A DNA stretch of 64,000 nucleotides from Ardenticatenaceae bacterium (lineage in GTDB: Bacteria; Chloroflexota; Anaerolineae; Promineifilales; Promineifilaceae), in contig JACKBV010000011.1 in NCBI GenBank assembly GCA_020634315.1, forward strand, positions 1-64,000. Reading direction: 5' to 3'. Positions 1-9,858 of this stretch are shown here, one piece after another (position 1 is the stretch's first letter; every line of letters begins with the position of its first letter). Made by a program: the position numbers and the translations under genes. The notes below the pieces were generated by a model, which was given only the letters and a program-made list of their open reading frames with translations, was not told the origin of the DNA and did not search any database.

Positions 1-2280
1 TACGTTGTAATTGCTGACAAGCGGCAGCATGTCGGCCAGCCCGACCAACTCGTGGTAATGGGTGGCAAAGAGTGTGCGCGGTTTGAGGCGTGGGTGATTG
101 TGCAAGAATTCGACGATAGCCCAGGCAATAGCCAGGCCATCGTAGGTGCTGGTGCCACGGCCGATTTCGTCCAAGATGAGCAGGGAACGGTGGCTGGCGT
201 GATGGAGAATTTCGGCCGTTTCTACCATTTCGACCATGAAGGTGCTGCGACCAACGTGCAGTTCGTCATGTGCGCCAATGCGTGTGAAGATGCGATCTGC
301 CAGGCCAATGGTGGCGCTGCCGGCCGGGACAAAGCTGCCCATTTGCGCCATGAGCACAATCAAAGCAACCTGGCGCAAATACGTGGATTTACCGCTCATG
401 TTGGGGCCGGTGATGATTTGGATGCGCTCGTCGTCGCGAAAGACGACGTTGTTGGGCACAAAGCGCTCGCCCAGGCCGGGATTGCGTTCCAATGATTGTT
501 CGACAACCGGGTGACGGCCGTTTTCGATCCACAGCGTATTGTCATTGTTGAGCACCGGGCGAATGTAATTGTGCGTGGCGGCGACTTCGGCGAGCGCTGC
601 GGAAACATCGAGTTGGGCAAGGGCAACGGCCGTTTCCAGCAAGCGCGGCGCATATTGCGCCACATATTGGCACACTTCCGTAAACACACGCTTCTCAATT
701 TGCAAAATGCGATCCTCCGCATTGAGAATCAACGTTTCATATTCCTTCAAATCTGGCGTGATATAGCGCTCGGCATTGGTCAACGTTTGCTTGCGAATGT
801 AATCATCCGGCACCAATTTGGCATTGGCCTTCGTGACCTCAATGTAATAACCAAACACCTTGTTGAACCCTACTTTGAGCGAAGAAATGCCGGTGCGCTC
901 TCGTTCGCGCGGCTCCAATTCCGCCACCCAATCGCGGGCATGGGCAGAGGAGTTCATGACGCCATCTAGCTCGGCGGAAAAGCCAGGTTTGATGACGCCC
1001 GGTTTGTTGAGATTGGTCGGCGCGTCCTCGACAATGGCCCGCTCGACAAGCTCGGCGACTTCAGGGATGGCGTCTAACTTTTGGCTGAGGGTGTGCAAAC
1101 TGGCAATGGGTGTGTCTGGCTCTTTTGCAGACAGTTGTTTGCTGTTTAGCAATTGTTGCAGAGCGGGTACGGCCGTTAAGGCCAGGCCAATATGCTCCAG
1201 GTCACGCGGCGTCGCTTTGCCGCTCAGGACACGGTTGGTGAGACGCTCCAAATCGGGAATATTTTTGAGCGCGGCCCGTATGTCCGCGCGGAAAAGGCCA
1301 TCATGGTAAAAAGCTTCAACACGGTCAAGGCGTTGATTGAGGCGATCCAGATTGAGTAACGGCCGTGTCACACGCTGCCGCAGCAAACGAGCGCCCATTG
1401 CCGTCACCGTTTTGTTCAACACCCCAAACAAAGAATTAAGCCGCTCGCCGCTGATAGATTCGATCAACTCCAGGTTACGGCGCGTATTCATGTCCAGCGC
1501 CATGTACCCTTCGGTGCTGTACGTCGCCAGGCGCTGAATTTGCCCCACCGCCCCCTTTTGCGTTTCCTGCAAATAATACAAAATGACACCGGCCGCGCGT
1601 ACAGCCAACGGCTTGCCTTCACAGCCAAATCCGGCCAGCGTATTGACCGCAAAATGGCGCAGCAGCGTTTGCCGCGCACTGCCTTCTTCAAAACGCCAAT
1701 TCGGCAATCTGGTAATGGTTTTGGCATGATGAGACAAGCTGTGCTCACTGTCGGGAATGAGCAGCTCGGAGGGCGACAGCCGCGCCAGTTCCTCGATGAG
1801 AATGCGCCGATCCATCACTTGCGTGGTCGCAAATTCGCCGGTAGTGATGTCCACATATGCCAATCCGGCCCGTTCGCCTTCACTGATGACCGCCGCCAGA
1901 TAGTTATTACGTGCGGCATCCAACATCCCTGGCTCAATGACGGTGCCAGCGGTAAAGACGCGGATGACTTCGCGCGGCATCAATCCTTTTACCGTGTCGT
2001 CGCCCATCTGCTCGGCCAGGGCGACTTTGTACCCTTTGGCGATAAGTTTGGCGATGTACCCCTCGACAGCATGGTGGGGCACACCGGCCATTGGCACACG
2101 GATATTTTTGCCCTGGGGACGGCTGGTGAGCACCAGGTCGAGTTCTTGTGCCGCAGTATGGGCATCGTCGTCGAATGTTTCGTAAAAATCACCAAGCCGA
2201 AAGAAAACGATAGCGTCCGGGTGTTGGGCTTTGATGTCCAGGTATTGTTGGCGGCTAGGTGTAACTTTGCTTTGAGACAT
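1..2280 (-). CDS. mutS: DNA mismatch repair ATPase MutS (3' part beyond window)
   Basis: Open frame of 760 codons running off the left edge, so the C-terminus is missing because of the window limit and not because the gene is broken. It recognises mismatches and recruits MutL. The N-terminal mismatch-binding domain starts with MSQSKVTP and contains FFRLGDFYETF near residue 27. The ATPase has Walker A GPNMSGKST near residue 622 and Walker B LLILDEIGRGTS near 698; the last residues visible are VSNYNV. Four copies of the ACGGCCGT palindrome lie inside it. The start is the ATG at 2280, the first residue aligned with the family. The leader upstream carries a fragment of a repeated leader element. 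Family assignment is certain. Confidence 0.98.
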   Translation of the reverse strand, partial: MSQSKVTPSRQQYLDIKAQHPDAIVFFRLGDFYETFDDDAHTAAQELDLVLTSRPQGKNIRVPMAGVPHHAVEGYIAKLIAKGYKVALAEQMGDDTVKGLMPREVIRVFTAGTVIEPGMLDAARNNYLAAVISEGERAGLAYVDITTGEFATTQVMDRRILIEELARLSPSELLIPDSEHSLSHHAKTITRLPNWRFEEGSARQTLLRHFAVNTLAGFGCEGKPLAVRAAGVILYYLQETQKGAVGQIQRLATYSTEGYMALDMNTRRNLELIESISGERLNSLFGVLNKTVTAMGARLLRQRVTRPLLNLDRLNQRLDRVEAFYHDGLFRADIRAALKNIPDLERLTNRVLSGKATPRDLEHIGLALTAVPALQQLLNSKQLSAKEPDTPIASLHTLSQKLDAIPEVAELVERAIVEDAPTNLNKPGVIKPGFSAELDGVMNSSAHARDWVAELEPRERERTGISSLKVGFNKVFGYYIEVTKANAKLVPDDYIRKQTLTNAERYITPDLKEYETLILNAEDRILQIEKRVFTEVCQYVAQYAPRLLETAVALAQLDVSAALAEVAATHNYIRPVLNNDNTLWIENGRHPVVEQSLERNPGLGERFVPNNVVFRDDERIQIITGPNMSGKSTYLRQVALIVLMAQMGSFVPAGSATIGLADRIFTRIGAHDELHVGRSTFMVEMVETAEILHHASHRSLLILDEIGRGTSTYDGLAIAWAIVEFLHNHPRLKPRTLFATHYHELVGLADMLPLVSNYNV

Positions 2281-2650
2281 GCACATTCCTTCGAAAATAA
2301 TTTAACGCAAAGACGCAAAGATGCAGAGAAAAAGAGAATTCTAGCGTCCTGCGCGGATTTTCATTCATGGTGGTCGGCGACAGCCGCTGAAATCTCCTCA
2401 AGAAATCATGAAAGGTAAAGGATAGATAATGAAGTTGCCTTGATCTTACTGTTGTTTGTATGGGTTCGCAAAAACGGCCGTTTTGTATCATTGTCCCAAT
2501 TTGAGGTATCCTATGATTAACGGTAAACTTGGCTAGTCTGGGCGTTGAAAACGGCCGTTTCTGGTTTTCACACCTTTTCTACAAGGCACAATTTGAAAAG
2601 AGATCACTTTTCAGTTACGCTTAAAAAAGCTTGCTGTGGTACTAATACCT
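2281..2650. other. Intergenic region between divergent mutS and histidine kinase
   Basis: About 370 bp without a convincing gene. It holds an A-rich tract with repeated GCAAAGA words (about 2307-2330), two ACGGCCGT palindromes (about 2476 and 2553), and, on the minus strand at about 2365-2385, the words ACCACCATGAATGAAAATC that recur in leader repeats at about 14594 and 62868. It must contain promoters for both flanking genes, but no clear -35/-10 pair was identified. Confidence 0.5.
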
Positions 2651-5122
2651 ATGAGTGACATACTAGCTCAGTTATCCCAACAAGTTGTTGCGGCACAAAG
2701 CCAGGAAGAGAAAACAGACGCCTTAAATGCGCTTGCCTGGGCAACATTGCCTGTTGACCGCACCCAGGCACAACAACAAAGCGAAACCGCCTGGCAACTC
2801 GCTGCCGCATGTGACCCACCCTATCAACGTGGCCTTGCCGAAAGCAACCGCACCCTCAGCCGCATCTTCCTCTATAACGGCGAACTGGATCATGCCATTA
2901 CCACCGCTCTGGAAGCATTGGCGCAACTCGAAGCACTCGATTACCGCACACCCATGCCCCAGGTATTGCATACCATTGCCTCGTGCTACCGAACATTAGG
3001 CAATTTATCTGAAGGGTTACAGTATCATTTACGCCAGCTCACCGTCAGCGAAGAAGTGGGCGATAAAGAAGGGTACGCGCTAGCTCTGCTGGGAATGGGC
3101 AGCGTCTACACCGATAACGGCGATTACGAAAGCGCCCTGGAACGCACCGAAAAAAGCCTGGCTGCATTTGCCGAAATTGATTTGCCGTATTGGTCCGCGC
3201 TGGCAATGAACAACCTCAGCTACATTTACTTGCGCATTGGCAATCATGCACAGGCCATCCAATTAGGGGAAACATGCCTGGAACGCTGTCGCCAGTTACA
3301 AAACACACGCGTAACAATCATTGCCTCGCACACCATGGCCGAAGTGTATTTGGACATGGGAGACACCGAGCAAGCACTGACCTATTTGCAAGCCGCTGTA
3401 GAACTGGCACATGAAGCCAGCTTCCGTGATATGGAAATTGAGGCGTTGAAGCTGAGCGGCGATGTTTACCGTCGCCGCAATCAGATGGAAAAAGGGATTG
3501 ATTTGCTGACGCAGGCGGCAACATTAGCCGAAGCCAACAGCTATCGTAAATTCCTCTATGAATCTTACCAATTGTTGGCGGAAGCCTATAAAGCACAAGG
3601 AAATTTCGAGCAGGCATTACGCTACTTTGAGCTGTACCACACCATTCGCGACACCGTGCTGGGAGATGAAGGCGCACAACGGCTGAAAACGCTGGAAGCG
3701 CTGCACCAAACCGAAGCGGCACGCAAAGAAGCTTCACTGTACGCCTCGTTGTACGAAGAAGAGCAGGCACGCCGTTTATTGGCTGAAACGTTGCATCAAG
3801 TCAGTGTCGCTTTGTCCAGCACACTGGAGCTAAAGGCGGTGCTGCACCAGATTTTGGAGCAGTTGGCGCTGTTAGTGCCGTATGATCGGGCCTCGCTGCT
3901 GCTGCGGGAAGGGGATCATCTGGAGTTTGTTGCCATGAGCGGCTTCCCGGATGGCGAAAAGGTGTCGAATGTGACAGTACCGCTCAATCAGTCACGCCCC
4001 GATGATGTCTTTTTGCGCATTTATGACAGCAAACAGCCGTTAGCACTGGAACATCTGGCAACGTATCCGGGGTGGCATCAGGTTGCCAATCTGGCTATTC
4101 CAGAGGCGTGGCTGGGTGTGCCGCTGCTGCGTCATGACAAGGTTATTGGCATGTTGTCGCTGGCGCGGGAAGAAGCGATTCCTTACAGTGAAGATGCGAT
4201 TACGGTGGCGATGGCTTTTGCGGCGCAAGCGGCCGTTGCTCTGGAAAATGCCCGTTTGTATGATTATGCACGCCGCTTTACAGAACAGCTTGAGTATGAA
4301 GTGCGCAATCGCACCGAGGCTTTGCGTGCAGCTTATGAACAGTTAGAACGGCTGGATCGGGCCAAAACAGATTTCATTACGGTGACAGCGCATGAACTGC
4401 GCACGCCCATTACAGTGCTGAAGGGGTATGCGCAGTTATTGTTGAAGGATGAATTGATTACAGACAGCCCGCATCACAGCCGGTTGGTGTCGAGCATGGT
4501 GACGGGAGCAAACCGGCTGCATAAGATTGTGAATACGATGCTGCTGCTGGTTAAAATTGACAATCGGGAGTTACGGCCGTTTCTGGAACCAGTCATCATC
4601 ACCGATATACTACGCAAAGTCGTCACCGAATTATCCTCCGACCTGGAACTGCGCCGCCTGACCCTCTCCTTGCAAAACCTGGATGTCTTGCCCGAAGTTG
4701 CCGCCGACAGCGAATTGTTGCCCGCCGTGTTTGAAAGCGTGCTGGTGAATGCGATTAAATATACGCCGGACGGTGGGCAAATTGTGATAAACGGCCGTTT
4801 CTGGACAGAATCCCCGGCGGCTGACTTACCGCCCAACTCCGTCGAGATTATTGTGCATGACACCGGCATTGGTATCGACGCCGAAGCGCTGGAACTGATC
4901 TTCACAAAATTCTACCAAACTGGGGATGTTTCCTTGCACTCCAGCGGCAAAACCCGCTTCAAAGCGGGCGGACCTGGCCTGGGGCTGGCTATCGCCAAAG
5001 GCATTATCGAGGCACATCGCGGCCTGATTTGGGCAGAAAGTCCAGGATACGACGAAGCAGCGCTCCCCGGCAGCACGTTTCACATTGTGCTCCCCCTCCG
5101 CTATCCAAACAACAAATCATAA
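2651..5122 (+). CDS. Soluble TPR-GAF sensor histidine kinase
   Basis: Two-component sensor kinase of about 823 residues without membrane segments, so probably cytoplasmic. Order: TPR-like helical repeats (about 30-340), a GAF domain (about 385-540), a short coiled coil (about 545-570), then HisKA with the H-box TAHELRTP (phosphoacceptor His about 581) and HATPase_c with N-box LVNAIKYTPDGG, G1 DTGIGI near 737, F-box IFTKFYQTG and G2 GGPGLGLAIAKG. A GTG at 2636 would add five residues; the ATG at 2651 is preferred, though neither has a good ribosome site. No receiver gene is directly adjacent, but a lone receiver lies at 5744-6115. The ligand of the TPR/GAF part is unknown. Confidence 0.9.
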   Translation: MSDILAQLSQQVVAAQSQEEKTDALNALAWATLPVDRTQAQQQSETAWQLAAACDPPYQRGLAESNRTLSRIFLYNGELDHAITTALEALAQLEALDYRTPMPQVLHTIASCYRTLGNLSEGLQYHLRQLTVSEEVGDKEGYALALLGMGSVYTDNGDYESALERTEKSLAAFAEIDLPYWSALAMNNLSYIYLRIGNHAQAIQLGETCLERCRQLQNTRVTIIASHTMAEVYLDMGDTEQALTYLQAAVELAHEASFRDMEIEALKLSGDVYRRRNQMEKGIDLLTQAATLAEANSYRKFLYESYQLLAEAYKAQGNFEQALRYFELYHTIRDTVLGDEGAQRLKTLEALHQTEAARKEASLYASLYEEEQARRLLAETLHQVSVALSSTLELKAVLHQILEQLALLVPYDRASLLLREGDHLEFVAMSGFPDGEKVSNVTVPLNQSRPDDVFLRIYDSKQPLALEHLATYPGWHQVANLAIPEAWLGVPLLRHDKVIGMLSLAREEAIPYSEDAITVAMAFAAQAAVALENARLYDYARRFTEQLEYEVRNRTEALRAAYEQLERLDRAKTDFITVTAHELRTPITVLKGYAQLLLKDELITDSPHHSRLVSSMVTGANRLHKIVNTMLLLVKIDNRELRPFLEPVIITDILRKVVTELSSDLELRRLTLSLQNLDVLPEVAADSELLPAVFESVLVNAIKYTPDGGQIVINGRFWTESPAADLPPNSVEIIVHDTGIGIDAEALELIFTKFYQTGDVSLHSSGKTRFKAGGPGLGLAIAKGIIEAHRGLIWAESPGYDEAALPGSTFHIVLPLRYPNNKS

Positions 5123-5127
5123 CGGGT

Positions 5128-5670
5128 TTACGATTCGAGCGGCGGTTTTTGCACCCACGCTTCCAGCCGCGCACGATGGCGTGCTTCGAGTTTGGTTAAC
5201 GGCCGTTTCCCCGTCAACAACGCATTCACCTCATCGAAAGACATCCCCTCTTCACCCATCAAATAAGCGGCCAATAACGTCGCCGAACGGCCGCGCCCCT
5301 TGGCACAATGAATAAGAACCGTGCGCCCCTCGGCAATTTGCTCCTTAATCCACTGCACGCCAGCGGTGAGCACCTCATCCGGCGGCACGGTCACATCCAA
5401 CACCGCATATTGCACATGGGCAATGTCATGCTGTTGGTAAAACTTGAGATCATCTTCGCGCTCAGCGCGGATATTGACCACCGCATTAATCCCATTTGCC
5501 AGCAAAAAAGCATAATCGCGCTTATAGGATGGCGCACCACCTAACCACAACCCCGCCTGCACGGCATCATGCGGCGTGATTGCATCAAACCAACGATGTC
5601 CCTGCACACGCTCATACACAAAACGGATGAGTGGATACAATTTATCAAAAAGCCAGTGAAATAAGTTCAT
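5128..5670 (-). CDS. Dual-specificity protein phosphatase family
   Basis: A 180-residue cysteine phosphatase. The P-loop HCAKGRGRS (H121, C122, R128) matches HCxxGxxRS, and Asp92 in VLDVTVPP is a likely general acid. The fold corresponds to the small DSP/PTP group; an N-terminal hydrophobic stretch (FHWLFDKLYPLIRFVY) may be amphipathic rather than a membrane anchor. It converges on the histidine kinase gene with five bases between the ends. The substrate could be a phosphoprotein or a lipid phosphate: some bacterial members act on phosphatidylglycerophosphate, and the sequence alone does not decide. Confidence 0.85.
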   Translation of the reverse strand: MNLFHWLFDKLYPLIRFVYERVQGHRWFDAITPHDAVQAGLWLGGAPSYKRDYAFLLANGINAVVNIRAEREDDLKFYQQHDIAHVQYAVLDVTVPPDEVLTAGVQWIKEQIAEGRTVLIHCAKGRGRSATLLAAYLMGEEGMSFDEVNALLTGKRPLTKLEARHRARLEAWVQKPPLES

Positions 5671-5743
5671 GGCGAAGAAGGATAACCACGATTCCAGGAA
5701 TGGGCAACCGGGCTTTTTTATTCATTTTTCGGTTTGTGTGCTG

Positions 5744-6115
5744 CTATGAAAGAGGGGGTTGGGTGACGTCGTCGAGGAGAGTGATCAAATCTTGTCCGGT
5801 AAATGGCTTAGACAAATTAGCAACAGCGCCAAGATCAAAAGCTTTGTTCAATAAACTGTACTCTTTGGACCCACTAAGGACAATGACGGGAACCGATTCT
5901 GATACTTTTTGCCGATATTGTGTCAGAAAATCGAGACCACTAACCCCTGGCATCACCAAATCACAGCAAATAACATCTGGCTGAACCTGCTCCAAGATTT
6001 CCCACGCCTCAGCCACACTTCCTGCTGTATATACCTGATATGATTCCGGTGGGAGCAAATGAGTCATCAGGGTTAAAATGATTCGCTCATCATCAATAAA
6101 CAATACCTTCATCAT
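5744..6115 (-). CDS. Single-domain response regulator
   Basis: A 123-residue receiver domain and nothing else. Acidic pair D8/D9, phosphoacceptor D52 in CCDLVMPG, switch Ser81 and conserved Lys103 in LSKPF are all present. Such CheY-like proteins relay phosphate or bind partner proteins rather than DNA. A good ribosome site (GAGGAG, 8 bases) precedes the first ATG. Its kinase is unknown; the TPR-GAF kinase 600 bp away is a candidate by proximity only. Confidence 0.93.
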   Translation of the reverse strand: MMKVLFIDDERIILTLMTHLLPPESYQVYTAGSVAEAWEILEQVQPDVICCDLVMPGVSGLDFLTQYRQKVSESVPVIVLSGSKEYSLLNKAFDLGAVANLSKPFTGQDLITLLDDVTQPPLS

Positions 6116-6189
6116 CTACAAGCTCCTCTTTGCCTATATAACCATGATTTTACAGGTAAATAGAACGGGAGGGTAGGCTTGTTAATGCA

Positions 6190-6218
6190 TTAGGGCGAGT
6201 GATTGACACTCGCCCTAA
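6190..6218. terminator. Perfect 12-bp hairpin between tandem minus-strand genes
   Basis: TTAGGGCGAGTG pairs perfectly with CACTCGCCCTAA around a 5-base loop. It lies downstream of the GltD-like gene on the minus strand. There is no run of T after either arm, so a factor-independent terminator is only possible; it may be an RNA-stabilising hairpin or a protein-binding site. Confidence 0.45.
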
Positions 6219-6303
6219 CACGTTAAAGGAGACAAACGTTATGGTATGAAAACGGCCGTTATCCCCAGTTGCCATGAAAAATAACGGCCGTGCAACCAAC
6301 AAA

Positions 6304-7752
6304 TTAGTTTGGCGAAGGCCAGGAAGCCATTGCGCCAGTCAAATAATTTTGTATGCTCGCGGCTGCTTTGTGTGCCGAAGCAACGGCCGTAATCACCAAA
6401 TCCGGCCCATGCACATTGTCGCCAGCAGCAAACACACCCTCGCGTGAAGTAGCGCCCACCGTCTCATCGGCCAGAAGCAGCCCCCACTTATGGGTCGCCA
6501 GATTGGGCGTCTTTTCACCCAAAGCTGGATCCGGCCAATACCCAACAGCCATAACGGCCGTATCCACTTCCATAATAAATTCAGACCCTTCCATCGGCAC
6601 CGGGCGGCGACGACCAGAGCGGTCTGGTTCGCCCAAAGCCATCTTCACCACCTTCATCGCTTTCAGATGGCCGTGTTCATCACCGATAAACTCAACCGGA
6701 GCCTGCAAATATTCAATATTCACCCACTCTTCTTGCGCAATTTTGCGCTCGACAGGGTTCCCCGGCATCTCCGCTTCGGTACGCCGGTAGACGATTGTCA
6801 CCTCTTCGGCATCCAGGCGAATGGAGGAACGGGCACAGTCAACGGCCGTATCCCCACCCCCAATAATCGCCACCTTCTTGCCCACCACCGGTTTCGTCTG
6901 CTTGTCCGCTGGCAGCATCGGCTGCGGCACATTGGCCCGCACCAAAAAATCAGTAGCCGTGTAAATACCCTGCAAATCATTGCCAGGGATGTCCATCGTC
7001 GCTTCCACCCCTGCGCCTGTACCCAGGAAAACAGCGTCATATTCGCTGATCAAATCATCAACCGTGATGTCTTCACCGATGCGCGTATTGGTAATAAACG
7101 TCACACCAGCTTCTTCCAAATCACCAATCTTATTCTGCACCACATGCTTTTCCAGCTTGAAGCTGGGAATCCCATAAATCAACACACCGCCCGCTTCCGG
7201 CCATGCTTCATAAACATCTACCGTATGCCCCAGCTTAATCAGGTCTTCTGTCACCGTAATGCCGGCCGGGCCAGAACCCACAACAGCAACCCGTTTCCCC
7301 GTCTTTTCTGCGGGAACCTCAATTTTGAAAGCGCCTGCCTGCCGGGCAACATCCGAAACAAACGCCTCTAACTTGCCAATGGCCGCCGCACCACAGCGCT
7401 GCGTAAGCACACACCCCTGTTGGCACAAATTCGGGCACACACGCCCACAAATTTCCGACAACGGGTTGGTCGCGGCAAACACCTGCGCCGCCTCAATAAA
7501 TTGACCCTGGCTAATCAGCCAGATTGCTTCGGGGATATTGTTATTCGCCGGACAGTTCAGCACGCAGCACTGCGGTTCCGGGCATTGCACACAGCGTGAC
7601 GCCTCAGCGATTGCTGATTCAGCATCATAGCCAAGCACTGCCTCATCAAAATCAAGCACACGATCGGCAACATCGCGTTTATAGTAAGGAACATGTGCAG
7701 AATTGGCGCGTCCCTGCCGGCCCACCGGGCGGGAATCAGTATCAGACATCAT
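6304..7752 (-). CDS. GltD-like NAD(P)H-dependent flavoprotein oxidoreductase (glutamate synthase small-subunit family)
   Basis: Transfers electrons from NAD(P)H through FAD to iron-sulfur clusters and a partner enzyme. The N-terminal domain has the family's cysteine clusters (CVQCPEPQCC..C from about 54-67 and CGRVCPNLCQQGC from about 102-114). An FAD-binding GSGPAG motif lies near 159-164, and a second nucleotide-binding GGGDTAVD near 300 sits in the NAD(P)H domain. Length (482) fits GltD and its homologues (sulfide dehydrogenase/NfnA, PreT-like). No GltB large subunit is next to it, so its partner is unknown. AAGGAG lies 10 bases before the first ATG. Confidence 0.88.
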   Translation of the reverse strand: MMSDTDSRPVGRQGRANSAHVPYYKRDVADRVLDFDEAVLGYDAESAIAEASRCVQCPEPQCCVLNCPANNNIPEAIWLISQGQFIEAAQVFAATNPLSEICGRVCPNLCQQGCVLTQRCGAAAIGKLEAFVSDVARQAGAFKIEVPAEKTGKRVAVVGSGPAGITVTEDLIKLGHTVDVYEAWPEAGGVLIYGIPSFKLEKHVVQNKIGDLEEAGVTFITNTRIGEDITVDDLISEYDAVFLGTGAGVEATMDIPGNDLQGIYTATDFLVRANVPQPMLPADKQTKPVVGKKVAIIGGGDTAVDCARSSIRLDAEEVTIVYRRTEAEMPGNPVERKIAQEEWVNIEYLQAPVEFIGDEHGHLKAMKVVKMALGEPDRSGRRRPVPMEGSEFIMEVDTAVMAVGYWPDPALGEKTPNLATHKWGLLLADETVGATSREGVFAAGDNVHGPDLVITAVASAHKAAASIQNYLTGAMASWPSPN

Positions 7753-7917
7753 AACGTTAACTCTCCTTAAGGTACGATCTTCAGAATTCGATTGTGATAA
7801 ATTTCACTCACGATTCAGCCTATACTTTATACGATTTACCGTTTCGGCCGTACATGGCAGATAGCATGTATATCATGTGACAATTGTCACTTTTTACCAT
7901 CAATCAATTCGGCTGAT

Positions 7918-9042
7918 TTAGTTCATCTGGAGAAGCAAGGTCAAGACAACACTACCGGCAATAACGCTGCCCAACTGCCCGGCCGTATTCGCCCCCATCG
8001 CATGCATAAGCAAAAAATTCTCGAAATCATACTCCTGACCAACACGCTGCACAATGCGTGCCGACATCGGAAAAGCACTGATTCCGGCAGCGCCAATCAA
8101 AGGGTTAAAACGCCGCCCTGACAACACGTAAAGCAGTTTGCCAAATAAAACCCCACCCACCGTATCCAATATAAAGGCGAGCAAACCGATGCCGAGGATG
8201 AGCAGCGTGTCGGTGCGCATGAAAGCCTCGCCAGTCATCGTGCTGCCGATTGCCAGCCCCAAAAAGATCGTCGTCACATTGGCGATTTCATTTTGCGCAG
8301 CCTGGCTGAGACGCTCCACAACACCCGATTCACGCAGCAAGTTGCCAAACATGAGTGTGGCAATGAGCGGCGAAGCAACCGGCGCGAGGAGAGAAATGAG
8401 AATGGTGACCAAAATGGGAAACAGCACACGTGCTGTGCGCGAGATTTTGCGCTGTGTGTAAGGCATGCGTACACGCCGTTCGGCATCAGTGGTCAGCAAG
8501 CGCATCACCGGTGGTTGGATGATGGGCACAAGCGACATGTAACTGTAAGCCGCAACGGCAATCGGGCCGAGCATGTGGGGTGCAAGTTTGCTGGAGACAT
8601 AGATGGCGGTGGGGCCATCGATTGCGCCAATAATGCCAATGGAGGCTGATTCACGCAGGTCAAAGCCCAGGGTGAGCGCCAGCATTAGCGCACCAAAGAT
8701 GCCCAACTGCCCGGCCGCACCGAGCAAGGCCATCTTTGGGTTTTCCAACAAAGGGCCAAAATCGGTCATGGCCCCCACGCCGATGAAAATGAGTAAAGGA
8801 AAGAGTTCGGTGGGAATGCCAGCGTTATATAAAATTCCCAGCAAGCCTTCTGCTTCACGAATCCCGGTGAGTGGCAAATTGGTCAAAATGGCGGCAAAGC
8901 CAATGGGGATGAGCAGGACCGGCTCATACTCTTTGGCGATGCCCAGATAAATGAGCAGTCCGCCAACAAGCATCATCACACCCATTTGCCAGGTTAGCAG
9001 CGTGGGAGCCTGCACCAGTTCAAGAAGATTGGTTAAATCCAT
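7918..9042 (-). CDS. mmdB: Na+-translocating decarboxylase beta subunit (MmdB/OadB/GcdB family)
   Basis: A 374-residue integral membrane protein with about nine to eleven hydrophobic segments and the family signatures GAMTDFGPLLENP, GIIGAIDGPTAIYVSSKLAP, AAYSYMSLVPIIQPP and AMGANTAGQLGSVIAGS. In this family it decarboxylates carboxybiotin and couples that to export of two Na+ ions. It is the last gene of the mmdA-D-C-B operon, 10 bases after the biotin carrier. The neighbouring carboxyltransferase is methylmalonyl-CoA-like, so the substrate is probably methylmalonyl-CoA rather than oxaloacetate or glutaconyl-CoA; that assignment is inferred from context. Confidence 0.93.
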   Translation of the reverse strand: MDLTNLLELVQAPTLLTWQMGVMMLVGGLLIYLGIAKEYEPVLLIPIGFAAILTNLPLTGIREAEGLLGILYNAGIPTELFPLLIFIGVGAMTDFGPLLENPKMALLGAAGQLGIFGALMLALTLGFDLRESASIGIIGAIDGPTAIYVSSKLAPHMLGPIAVAAYSYMSLVPIIQPPVMRLLTTDAERRVRMPYTQRKISRTARVLFPILVTILISLLAPVASPLIATLMFGNLLRESGVVERLSQAAQNEIANVTTIFLGLAIGSTMTGEAFMRTDTLLILGIGLLAFILDTVGGVLFGKLLYVLSGRRFNPLIGAAGISAFPMSARIVQRVGQEYDFENFLLMHAMGANTAGQLGSVIAGSVVLTLLLQMN

Positions 9043-9052
9043 AGGTTAGGGG

Positions 9053-9505
9053 TTATGTCAATGTAAAGAGTATATCACCATGGGTCACAGATTGTCCGTT
9101 GCTGACGCTGACTTCGCCCATGGTGCCCGCGCGAGGGGCGCGGATGGCATTTTTCATTTTCATTGCTTCCAGCGCACAGAGAATCTGGCCCATTTGCACA
9201 TGCTCGCCAGCCTGGACGGCAATGTCGATGATTTGACCGGGCATGGGAGCGCGGATGCTGAAAGCAGCATGGGCTTGCCCATTTTCGGGATGCGGCAGAA
9301 AACCACCATTGAGTGATGGCGTGCCATTTTTTGCGGGTTGTGGTTGTTGGTTTATGGGATCGGCCGTTACGGCAACTGTGGCAACATCAACTTGATAGGA
9401 ACGGCCGTTCACGGTAACGGTCACTGGCGAAGCCGATAAATCGCCAACTTCCACCAGGTACTCATGGGTATTAACGTGTATCTTGAATGCTTGTTCAGAC
9501 ATCAT
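9053..9505 (-). CDS. mmdC: Biotin carboxyl carrier subunit (MmdC)
   Basis: A small biotinyl protein: N-terminal beta-rich part (to about 75), a Pro/Gln-rich linker, then a biotinyl-lipoyl domain (about 80-150) with the site EAMKMKN, where the first Lys takes biotin. It shuttles CO2 from the carboxyltransferase to MmdB. The ATG at 9505 (or 9502) overlaps the end of mmdD in the pattern ATGATGTCTGA, suggesting translational coupling; an upstream GTG at 9517 is less likely. Confidence 0.9.
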   Translation of the reverse strand: MMSEQAFKIHVNTHEYLVEVGDLSASPVTVTVNGRSYQVDVATVAVTADPINQQPQPAKNGTPSLNGGFLPHPENGQAHAAFSIRAPMPGQIIDIAVQAGEHVQMGQILCALEAMKMKNAIRAPRAGTMGEVSVSNGQSVTHGDILFTLT

Positions 9506-9851
9506 AGTAAAATTCACGATCTTCTTTATTGGATAGCTTGTGTGCGTGATCTTGTTGTGGCAGATACCACCAGGGGCTGCGATCTGTTTCCAACAGCGCC
9601 CCCAACTGACCTTGTCGTCGTCCTTGTGCCAGAGCCAAGGCGGTGGCGATGGCTACGGCAACTTCGGGGTCTGGGACGGGGGTTGTTTCAGGGGAAACGG
9701 CCGTTTCCGGAATATCCACACGGGTGTCAGGCTTTGCCGGGAAAACACGCGTCAACAGCGACATCCCGGCAATCAACAACCCTAGCGCCAAAAACGTGAC
9801 ACCCAATCCCAAAACACTGATTTCTAATCCATGTTGCAGCAAATCATTCAT
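9495..9851 (-). CDS. mmdD: Decarboxylase small membrane subunit (MmdD/OadG-like)
   Basis: About 118 residues: one N-terminal transmembrane helix (LGLGVTFLALGLLIAGMSLL, about 12-31), a Pro/Thr-rich linker and a C-terminal segment with ATALALAQG and PWWYLPQQ. This layout matches OadG/MmdD subunits, which hold the peripheral carboxyltransferase to the membrane subunit. The start was set at the ATG 9851, eight bases after the mmdA stop; the longer frame to 9902 would overlap mmdA. Primary sequence is weakly conserved in this family, so position in the operon carries much of the assignment. Confidence 0.82.
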   Translation of the reverse strand: MNDLLQHGLEISVLGLGVTFLALGLLIAGMSLLTRVFPAKPDTRVDIPETAVSPETTPVPDPEVAVAIATALALAQGRRQGQLGALLETDRSPWWYLPQQDHAHKLSNKEDREFYYDV

Positions 9852-9858
9852 CTCATTA

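Noticed and set aside
1..2280. mutS looked broken because only short minus-strand frames are seen with a start and a stop
   Set aside because: The true frame is open for 760 codons from the ATG at 2280 to the window edge; it lacks a stop only because the window ends.
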